DNA of 64,000 bases from Cyclobacteriaceae bacterium. Its GTDB lineage: Bacteria; Bacteroidota; Bacteroidia; Cytophagales; Cyclobacteriaceae. Positions 18,185 to 30,100 of this stretch are shown piece by piece. Every line of letters begins with the position of its first letter. Positions within the stretch are counted from its first letter, which is position 1. The stretch covers positions 124,001 through 188,000 of the forward strand of contig JANQEU010000046.1 in assembly GCA_028278225.1 (NCBI GenBank). The letters run 5' to 3'. The notes under the pieces are model-generated. The model was given only the letters and a program-made list of their open reading frames with translations. It did not search any database and was not told the origin of the DNA. The position numbers were made by a program, and so were the translations under genes.

Positions 18185-21100
18185 CTAATCCAAGATAAGC
18201 CTGATCGATTTGTTTATGCCAAATGATCCTGATCGCACGTTTACAAGGTAGATCCCCGAGGTGAATCCCTTCGCTTTCAGATTTTCGATCCGGACACTCT
18301 TATTACCTGCCGCATCAAATTCCCAAACTTCTTCCAGCATCAGTCTCCCAGATAGATCAGTAATTCTAATACTCACTGGTGCCATTGATTCCTGGTAAAA
18401 CTCCAGTGTAAAGCTATTCTCGGTTGGATTAGGATAGAGACTGAATGAATGATCAGTTTCTACTTCTTCTTCCAGGTTCTCCTCTTCCGTTTGTACTGCA
18501 ACTCTAGCGTTTGTATTGCCCGATTGATATTCAGCGAACACCTCGTCCGGGGTGAGTATTTTATGCCAGATCTTAACGTCATCCATCCATCCGTTGTAGT
18601 ACCGGGTGTTTTCTGCCGGCCTTCCTAAATAGACATTGTTCAGAGTAAACGAGTTTGAAGCATATGGCAGCGCTGTTATTAAACTTCCATTAACATAAAA
18701 TCTCACTTCTCCGTTGACATCCCAGGAGGCTGCCAAATAATGCCAGTTGTTACCAGCAATTGTTGAACTACCTACAAGGCCATTTCCAGTGACGAAAAAT
18801 CTACCTTCATAACTTCCGGCAGAAATATGTAATTCATTTTCGCCTCCCCATCCATCTCCGCCGCTTTCACTGCCGTAGAACATATGGCCTGTGTGATCTT
18901 GACTGTACTTAACCCAGAGGGCAACCGTACCCAATGAGGAATTCAAATTGAGTTCTTGGGCCGGTAAGCTGATATACTGACCCGATCCATTGAAGCTAGC
19001 CACCAAACCCCGTTCTCCATCTGTGGGGAAAGAAACATTGTAAAAAGTACCATCATTACCATAAACACTCAGGTCACGTGCATCGGTGTCCAATGGATAA
19101 TGGGCAACCAATGGATGCGTATTGCTATTCTGATACTCAGCCGAAACTTCTTCCTTGGTAAGCGCAACAGTCCAAATCTTCACCTCATCCATATATCCGG
19201 TAAACATAGAACCACTGCTACCATTCTCATTTGACTTACCGATCAGAACGTCGGAAATATCAGCAACCAGATCGCCTGACACGGAACCACTTTTTTGCAA
19301 AATACCATTTACAAATGCTTTGGCCGTGGTTCCATCATTAGTGACTGCTATATGCGTCCATTTATTTATTGGGACCATCCCTGCTGAAGTTTGTATGCCG
19401 GAATCTGTGGAGCTGGCATCATGGAATCGATGATATACATAGCCACTGGATTGAATGTAGGTCGAGTAATTACGCCCTTCTTTAAACATCACGGAATTCC
19501 AGTTATTGAGCAAAGTCGGTTTTACCCAAGCTGAAGCCGTATAGTGCTTTGCTGCATTGTTCAGTGCTTCAGAAGAATTTATTTTAATATAATCATCATT
19601 ACCATCAAAATAGGCCACCTGACCCCTGACCGGGTCAGACATAAATGTTACCCCATTCACTTCACCATCATGGCCATAGTCCGAGAGATCCGTAGCATCC
19701 CCATCGAACTCATAGTGCACAATCAGACCCTCTTTTTTCGTGGCTTCGAATTCTGCCTTGATCTCATCGGCACTGAGGGCCACGCTCCAGATCTTAACCT
19801 CATCCAATAAACCATTCATGTAAGTGGGATTATTGATATTATCCCGGCCAATTCCCAAATCAGAGTCTGAATAGTGTATATCTCCTTGTACACTTGACGT
19901 CTGCTGATCAACCAAAATACCATCGAGATAGACGCTCACCACATTGTCTTTAAATGTCAGGACGGAATGATACCACTCATCTACAACAATGTCCGACGGT
20001 GGCGCGAAACTAAATCCATTATAGTCAACACTACTACCCTTATTCGAGACCCTGCCAGATAGTGTACTATTAGCTCCGGCCATCACCCTTATTGAAGAGC
20101 CCCAGGCCCAATCACCCACCAGAGGCAGCACAGTACCTGTGTTATCAACATTGAACCAGGCACTTATTGTCACTTCTTGTTCAGGATTCAGATTGGGTAT
20201 GTCAATGTAGTCCTCTGTACCATCGAAGCTGGCCACATTCCCTCGGATCGGGTCTTCAGTGAAGGTGACGTCATTCATAACCGTACCGTGATTCCCGTTA
20301 CCTGAATAATCCGCAGCGTTATGGTCCAGAGCGTAATGTGCCAGGAGACCGTCCATCTTGCTGGCTTCATATTCAGCCTCTATCTCTTCATCACTCAGGG
20401 CTACACGCCAGATCTTTACTTCATCCAGTAAACCCTCATAGTTTATACCTGCATTGCCATTTCCTATGGTCAGATCGCAAAAGCCATCACGACCATAATG
20501 AATATCCCCGGATGATGGCGGCACGACATGGTCTATTTTAGTACCGTCCAGGTAAATATGTATCGTGCCATCAAATTTCAATACATATTGATGCCACCGG
20601 CCATCGACATATGAATGCCCACCGGCCGAATACCCATTCCAGTTGTTCCCTCCGTTGTTTACGATCTGGCCATATACTGTGCTACCCGTATTTAAAATAA
20701 TCCGGTATCCCCACACATTGGTGCTGACAACGTTCATATTCTTGGTGGATTCTGTGCGGACCCATACACTCACCGTCAGTTCTTCGTCCGGCAACAAATC
20801 AGGAATATCGATGTAATCACCGTCGTTACCGGTAAAGGAAGCGACATTTCCCCTGAATGGGTCGTTGACAAAAGTTACATTATTGACCACCGTTCCGTCA
20901 TGCCCATGACCTGAATTATCCATAACATCCCCGTCAAATGTGTAGTGAGCGATCAGGTCTTCCGGTTCCTCGATACGCGTAGCCTCATACTCTGCTGCAA
21001 TCTCTTCGGCGCTAAGTGCTGTGGCCCAAATCTTAACCTCATCCAGCAAACCTTCAAAGTTCGCCCCGGTTCCACCTTTGCCAATGGTAAGATCGGAATT

Positions 21101-24100
21101 ATGATAATAAAGGTCACCGGCAGACGGGGGCACAAGTTCCGCTAAGGAGACACCGTCCATATAGATGCGTAAAGTGCCATCGAAACTCAACACAACATGA
21201 TGCCATAGACCATCTACAAATCCATGTCCGTTTGATGACACAAAATTCCAATTTTCATTACCGTTGCATCCCCTGCCACCTACATCATTGCCCAGGGTCA
21301 AACGAATACTGTATCCCCACAAGTCAGTTCCGATTACCGTCATAGGTTTAACAGCATCCGTCTTCACCCAGGTGCTCACCGTGAGTTCCTTATCAGGGGT
21401 CAGCTCCGGAAGATCTATGTAGTCACCGTCCTGGCCGGTAAATGATGCTACCGAACCACGGATCGGATCATTCACAAAACTAATGTTGTTAACTATGGTA
21501 CCATGATTATCATGGCCCGAACCATCCGTTACATCACCATTGAAAGCGTAATGCGCCAGTAAATCCTTCTTCCTGGTGGCCTTATACTCCTCCTTGATCT
21601 GATCTGCATCCAAAGCATTGCCCCAGATCTTCACATCGTCCAGTAATCCGTCATAATAGTAATTACCACTGGCCGAGCCGATCCTTAATTCACCGGTCAC
21701 ATCGTAAAATATGTTATGTAGAGTATTGGCCACCGGTGGGGCTGCTTCTACTCCGTCGATGTATAAAGCAATGGTTTGTCCGTCATAAGTCATGACAGCA
21801 TGATGCCATTGATCATCATGGTAGGTGCCCTGGTGGTAGATTTGGGGAGAGTAAGGCAAATTATCCGCCTCACTCACGTAGGTCCAAAACTGAGGAATTC
21901 CTCCTTGGTAAGTCAGTGCATATCCCTTTGTATCAAAGCCTAACAAGGCCAGATCACTGGTGGAACCGGTTTTGAACCAGGCGGAAATAGTTACATTAGC
22001 TGGTTTCAATCCGGTATCATCGCCCAGATCAATGTAGTCCGTCAAATCGAATTGTGCAACACTTCCCCTGACCGGATCCTCCACGAAAGTGACAGTATTG
22101 ACAATCGTGCCATGATGCTCATTGCCTGATGCATCGCTGGCATCACCGTCCAGTTCATAATGAGCGATCAGGTTCAATTCCTTTTTGAAAGAAGCCTGGT
22201 AATCGGCCAGGATCTCATCGGCAGATAGCGCCCTGCCCCATATCTTGGTATCGTCTTGTAAACCCGCATAATCCGTTCGGGTTATCTCATCGAACGTCTT
22301 ACCAAAATGCAGCCCGCTGGAAGGCGGAGTAGAACCAAAGGTACTGTAAGCCACACAGCCCGGCGTCGTAGTCTGATGCTGACCGATCTCAGTGCCATCA
22401 AGGTAAAGAATCAGTTTCAAACCGTCATAGGTAAAGGCCACCTGGTGCCATTTGTCATCCTGGAAAGCATTGCTGACCAGCAGGTGATTACTCACCACAG
22501 CCGCAGGGTCGGAATCCAGGTAGACACTGATGTCACCAGAGGCTGTCTCGTTCAGGATGACCTGGAATCCGTCGCCGTCCCAATGGAGTAAGTGCATTTC
22601 AGGGTTAGCGGGATCGGTCTTAAACCAACTGCTTGCCGTTATAAAACAAGGATTGAAATCCGTGCTAGTGCTAAAATCGATGAAGTCGTCAACCCCGTCA
22701 TAACCGGCAACTATCCCTCTCGTGGGATCATTTATAAAATTAATCTCTTTCAACTCAGCATGATGACCGTTCCCTGAGACATCATGCACATAGTTATCAA
22801 ACTCATATGCTGCGATCAGATCAAGGTCGTCCCTGCCTGTTTTTAGTGTTGCTTCATATTCGGCCAGGATCTCCTCGGCGCTGAGTCCCCTTCTCCAGAC
22901 CTTCATATCGTCCAGGAGACCTTCATACGGATAATAGTAGCTTAAAGAAGGATGCAGCCACAAACCGATAACAAATGCCGGATCCGTACCGAAATATTCA
23001 ATGGGTAATGAGCCGGAAATACTGGTGCTGCTCACTTCTACACCGTCAATGTATAGGATCAAATCATTTTCATCGTAGGTCATTGCCAGGTGATGCCAAA
23101 TTTCCTGGTAATACAAGAAATGACTAACATTATGCTGAATATAATCATCATCTACCTCTATGTAGGCACGACAATAGCTGGAGCCTGCATCTTGCAGCCG
23201 AAGCTGATAACCCCGAGGACACCCGGCCAGTACCATGGTATTGGATGAGCCTTTTTTGAACCAGGTACTTATACTGATCTCCGCTGAATGAAAATCGGGA
23301 TTAAGGGGAGGCTCGATCCGGTCATCCACTCCATCGAATCGGGCCACAATACCCCGTACAGGATCATCCACAAAAGTGACCCCGTGGATCGTGCCATGGT
23401 TTTCGTTACCCGAATCGTCTGTTGCATCCATATCAAAGGCATAGGAAGCGATCAAACCATCACCTTTCGTGGCCTGGTATTCCGAATAGATCTCATAATG
23501 ATCCAAAACTTTGCTCCAAACCTTAACGCCCTCCATCTGACCCTGGAAATAGGCATCACCGCTGCCGGTTGATCTGCCCAGGTAGTTAGTCGTCCAGGTA
23601 ACTTCAGGCATATCTACACTGAGTTGTACCTCATCGTGGGGCACCCCATTCACATAAAGTATTGCATTCCCCGACTCATCGATGGTAGTCGCCACATGTA
23701 TCCATTCGCCGGGAATAATCGCATCATAGGCAGCAAGTGTTGCGGACACTGATCCGCCGGAAGAAACTTCCATTTTTATATGATTGGTACTCCCGGCACG
23801 TGATAGGGTTATTTCTTCACCAGCCCCTGAACTGAATACCACAATGTGCTCATTGTACCCGGTCTCATCCCGGTCAAACTTCACCCAGGAAGACCAGGTC
23901 ATACCTTCTGAGAGTTCCTTCGGTCCGAAATCGGGTATATCAATGTAATCATCCGTACCGTCGAACTGAACCACCTTACCAAAATATTTGTCAGCTACAA
24001 TGGCGGTGCCGTTCTCTGTTCCGTGTCGTAAGTACCAGGACAGATCGGAAGCGTCAGTTTCAAAGTCATAATGTGCCAATAAGCGGTCCGTTTGTATCTC

Positions 24101-27100
24101 CTCCTGGAAATTGTCCCATACTTCATCGTCGGTCAGTGCGTTTCGCCAGATCTTCAAATTGGATATTTGTCCATCAAAATAATAACTACCATTTTCGCTA
24201 CCTATGGTCAATTCGCTATTGTCTAAATCTAGCGGGATAAAAGATGATGATGAATTCGGCTCGCCATTTACATAATGAGCAATCGATCCTTGATTCAAAT
24301 TATAGACCCAAGTAAGATAGTACCATCCGTTACCAAGAATATTGGCCACTGGGCTGGCAAATTCGTGGTGGCTCCCATCGTAGTATTTAGTTAGCATATT
24401 TGCTGCACTACCCTGGGTGCGAACTCCCAGGTAAGTGTATCTTGGTTGCCATACCTTAGTTCCTAACACAGTTTTTGTCTCACCTGATGACATATCTGTA
24501 CGATAAACCCAAGCGCCTAAAGTAAAATTGCTATGACGCATATCCAGGTCCTCGGCTCCAATGCCCAGGGGCATATGATTACTTCCGTCAAGGTCCAGTG
24601 CCAGCGTTTGCCCATTAGGCAGATTACCCAAAACAGGCACAAAACTTTGTGACCCTGCTGGAGTTTCAAACGCATACGGGCCAATATCCTGATCGTTGTT
24701 CAGGGGATAATGTGCCATTAAACTATTAAAATCACTGGTATTGATTATTTTAAATAGTCTGTTAAACGAAGGCTCACCACTAAATTGATCGTCAAGGGTC
24801 AAAAACTCACTGCTAATCTTTGTGAGAAAATGCCTGGCGAGATTATTGCCGTTTTCCAAGGCATAGCGGTCGGGCCCTCTTTTGGTTATTACCCATTTTG
24901 AAGAATGAGTGGTGGAGAAAGTTCCGGGAAGATTATCAATTACAATGGTATTATTACTCTGTTGAGGGCCGTAGTTCATATAATAATCGTGGCCAAGATA
25001 CAAGCCACTACTTCTTGATTTGATAGTATACCTCATACCACTGTGGTATTCAATAATCCACTCTTCATTTGTGGTTATTTCATCTATATTCTGGGAAAAA
25101 AGCTTTACATCGCTTAAGGGAGTAGTCTGATATCCCATTACATTTAACTGGTGTTCATTATCCGCTGACATGATAATCTTGTAGTCTGATTCACCAGCAG
25201 AGAAGTTCAAAATGTCCCGATCGTAAGTGAGGGACCAAATAGCCTCCTGATCAGCAAATAGTGGCGAATTATAAATACCATGGTACACCTTATAACCATT
25301 TTCATCGGCAATAAAATACCAGTGCTTGGCTTGATCCGTAGGCTCCCACTCCCTCCAATATCCCTGATTATTAAGGGCAGCGCCATATGTTCCGGAGGCA
25401 AAATCGGCATCAAGGATCATATGCTGATAATAGGTCAAACCAGAAGTAATGTCATAAACGGTATCGACTGCTTCAATAAATACATTTTTGGCTGGCCAGG
25501 AGTTATCGGTGAATTGCTCCATCGTATAATATCCCCGGGGCATTGGGATAGTTTCCAGGGTCATAAACGGGTTCATACCACCGGTATAAGTGTTATCCCG
25601 GGAAGGGCCATAACCTGAAACATCATGGGCTGCCAGAATAGCCGGGACTGTTTCAGAAGAACCATTATGCTGTGCTTTCAGCAGATAGGTGGCTTTCGTA
25701 TTACCTTTTTCATCTGCCTTGTTGCCTGCTGCTGCGATTATCCAGGGACTCTTATCGGCGCCAAGGCGTCCTTCGACCACATCATTGTATAAACTTAAAA
25801 AGTCATGATCTGCAAACTCAGCCGACCCGTTGGTACAGGTTTCTGCTATATAGTACTGGTCATCCAGGCCATAGAAAATATCAAAACTCGAACAGTTCCC
25901 CATTTCAACAGGATCATAGACCTTATTGGTGAATGTAATTCCACTAATATCTGTAGCCCTGATCTGTACTCCTTTATGAAAATACAGGTCGGATGATACC
26001 GGATTTTTTATGGGATATACTCCTGAACCAAATGATAATTGATCATTTTGAGATGTAAGCAATGACGACCATGCAGAGGAGTTGTTTATTTGATACTCAA
26101 CCACCAAAGTGGCACCCTGACTGTAAGCGCTTCGTTCGATCCGGAATTCCGAAATATGTTCATAATCATAGATATTCGGATTGTCCAATGTTACTGTGGC
26201 ACTGGTTGTACCCTGCCCATCGTGCTCCGCCACTAATATGCCATCCACAAATAAATTGGCGGCATTATCTCCGGTAATTCTAAATGAAAAATCGTACACA
26301 GAAGGCGCCGGATCCCAGTAGGGAGTATAGATCATCCCCCGGTAGATCTGGGCCAGACTGGGCTGGCCGGACAGGTCTGAGCCAGGTTCTACTTTCACCG
26401 AATCAGGAACCAGGTCTGACCATTCGGTATTTCCCGGACCCGGCAACAAGGATTGAAATGACTGCACCTTGTCATAAGTATAACTGATCGCTGTTCGACT
26501 ACTTCCAATGTTGCTGACAAAATCAATGGCATTGCCGTCCAGTTCACCCTGGATCGGTTCACGCAGGATTTCAGCAGTAGTAGTATTATCTTCTGTAATC
26601 CATGTCAAATTCAGGTCGTTCGGGGTTACGCCCTCGGCCACTGTTATTTCAAGGCGTATGGGATGTTCCATATTTCCTTTTAAACCCAGATCTTCCTTAT
26701 AATCATTGCCTGGCTCTCCGTATAATACCTTAAGCCCATCTACATACAATGCATAGGAAGAGTAGTTAGGCAGGACATTGTTGTGTGCCAAACTAAATTC
26801 AAAGTAATCGTCCTGGGATGGTCGTATATACCCGGTATAGACCAGGTCGAAGGATGGTGTTGTACTGCGGTTTGTGACAAACTGAGGTAAAGCAAAAAGC
26901 TCGTTATCGGAAACGCCAGTCATCCCCGTGTATCCTGAAACAGTACCATTGTCATAGGAATAGGCCAGTCCTCTGCGGGCACCCGACACGTTCATCCCAT
27001 CCCTGTATTCCAGATCGGACACAGTCGAATTTTCATCCATGGCTAAGAACAGCCATTGAACGTGTCCATCGCTCTGTACCTCGTTCTGTACAGGAGCAGA

Positions 27101-30100
27101 CAACGTAATCTGGTTACTTGACGGCGCCGAATACAGGTACATATCCGGGTGGGTGACACTTTCTATTTTATGATGTAGCCCAACCCTGGGAGTCAGCTTC
27201 CACTGCGCCGTCTTCAGATCTGATATATTCTGCTTATCTTCCAGGATAATGGCATTATTCCCATTGTCCTGCATGAGCATAGCAGAAAAAGGCTGGTTAC
27301 CATTATATTCCATGACGCACTGCTCAGCTCCGATATAGGTCACTTTCCATTTAAAATCCTGGATATCGTAAGGTGAGTTCTGTGCCTCAATAGCGCTTTT
27401 TGCTACCTTCTCAATGGAATTGATCACAGGGGATTGTTGTTGCTCGTAAGGGTAGATAAACCCATCATCAGCCAGATCGAATATGGCATAATCCTGGGAA
27501 TTTATCACCGTCACAGGTGCTTCATGGTTAAACTCAATATTTAAGGGCACAATGTCACAGGGAGAGATTCCCCAAACCGTCGGGTCCGTATCATCCACAT
27601 GTTTCGCCAGGTACTGCCCCCTGCCTATGTTGAACAGCGCTATTCCCCCCGGATCATGGTAAATGATCCAGAGTTGGTTATCATTGTCATATTCCCTATC
27701 TGTAAAAAGTACCGAGAATCCGTGCTGTATGTCTTGAGGTAGTGCTGTCAGAACATCACCTGACTCATTCATGATTACAAAGGCATGATCACCCTTTGGA
27801 TCCGAAATATGCTCATTCATCGGGTCCACCAGGTACAGTTCCCCGGAATTCTCATCATTAATATTCATTCGATACCATGCCCGGCCGTAGACAGATAAGT
27901 CATTATAGTTATCTACTGCATGATCAACCGGAATAAAATCATATTCCAGGCTTGCCCTGTCAGAATATGATCCCCACGTCGCAGGCGCTTCACCGGTGTA
28001 CCCCCAGGGCGGCATCAACCTCTTATCACTATCAGGATCAATAATCTCCAATAATCCGTTGTCATTCAGATCAATAGCCAGATAATAGGGATCGGTCTGA
28101 AGGACAGAACCGCTTGAATTGGCATCCGGCGCCAGGTACGTATCCTGACTTACATTTTTTATGGTATAGTTCATGGCCCCGATGTACTCGGTCTCCCATT
28201 GAGCATCTGTGGTGGCATCTGCGACATACCTGACATCGCTGTTGGCTCCGCTATAAGCCAGTACTTCCTCACGGGTGATCCGGTTCCAGATGGTATATGT
28301 ATCATCACCCAACACAGCAAAATCTTTGGCTTTTACTGTGCCCAGTTCAGTCCACAGGGCATCTACGGAAACTACTCCCGTGGCGACCGACAGGTATTCA
28401 CCACTTTCCACATTTCTCAGCAGCATGGTCTCTTTCTCGTTTGGAATCAACTGCCAGAAAAATCGTTCTTCACCAGGAACAAAGGCATGAGTGCCAAATT
28501 GTCCGGTATAGTCCAATCCCAAAACCCGGCCCGTGGCTTCGTTGGTAATGGCGTAAATACCCCCATATTCGGACCAGCGTTCGAAAAGCCAGTTACCTTC
28601 CTCCGCCGGCTTGGTAGCTTGTGTCGTCAGAGCATTGGATTGGTCATCATAGATCAGGTATGCCCCATCGGATGTGATGTGGTAAAAGTCATTATCCAGC
28701 AATCCGCCGTCAGTTAAGTATATGGTTTGGCGGGTTTGGGACGACAGGTCCTCATAATGAACCGTAACCTGAAGCATATCTCCGGCAACAAATGGAATGT
28801 TACCCTCTAATAAAAAATAGTAATTTTCTTCCTGGTTAAGTCTGTCATAAACAACAAAAAGCTCATCAGTGAAGTCACTGGTTTCATCAGCGAGGTTAGG
28901 CCATTTTAGGCTAAGGTTCTTACCGGCAGTCTTGACTCCATTCCCGGAATTGTTTGGTTCAGCATCAAAAAAGAATGCCAAGGGATTGTGATCGTTGCTA
29001 TAAGTCAGGTCCATAAAAATAACCTCCGAAGATGTTGTGTTTCTAATCTGGATGGAACTTATCACCTTATTCTCACGAGGTACGGACACCAAAAGATTGG
29101 AATAAACAAATTCATTTACCTCGCCCACATCCTTCGGTTTATTGTAGCCTGATACCACTGGAAAGGCACGTTTGGTCACATCTCCTTTATTGGCCTCGGT
29201 GATATGGTCTACGGCTACATAATCAATTAGCTGACCCTGACCAAGCACCACATCGGTTGGCACCAATCCCATTGTTTCTGCCTCTAAATCAGGGAATTCT
29301 TCTGATAAGTTAGATTGTGTTTTTATCCGGATAAAGAGTGGCCCTGTATAAGATGAAAGATCAATATCAGGGACAACCACAGCATATGTATCACCCCATT
29401 TATCTCCATCAAGATCAAGGATCTTATATGAATAGGGTAAAGTAGCAAGATCCTGATATTGTACTTCATTATCAACTACTCTCCTCTCAGATAGCACCAC
29501 CCTGAGTGAGCTAACGCTAAAATCGGTACGAGCAGGAGGATTTCGATCTACTAACACGAAATCATGAGGTTTGAAATGCCACACGGGAACTTTTGTACTA
29601 TGACTAGGGTCAACTTTTTCGAGGGTGCAATAATGGACCATAGCAGATGCTTTAATATTATCTTTTAGATACCAGGTATTTTCAATACCTACCTTCAAGC
29701 CGCCTAGGTCTTGGTCTGGTAATATTGCCACCCTCGAAATATTATTTTCCCGTAAAACAGAGAGTCCGTTATCCGGTCCTAATGTACGCTCTTTTCCATT
29801 ATCACTAATAATGAATGGTTTCCCGGAAGGTCCCTCGACTTTTGACAGAGCATAAGCGGGGACATTTCTCATAAGATCTAGGGCTCTGTCTACAGAGAAA
29901 CCATGTTTCGTTAAATTGACATCCACATATTCATCAATACCTCTTGATTTAAGATAATCTCTCAAAGTACTTTCAGTGGTCTCCACTGGCAACTGAAATA
30001 TTACGGTGGCTAAACCATCCTGGGAATCCGTATCTTCAATTGAAAGGTTTGGATTATTAAAAATGTATGGTGCTTTTCTCTGAATATCCGAATCTTTAAG

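Noticed and set aside
18500-24700. Regularly spaced similar DNA segments that look like a repeat array
   Set aside because: They are in-frame protein repeats (LamG units of about 600 bp), not CRISPR repeats; no short spacers.
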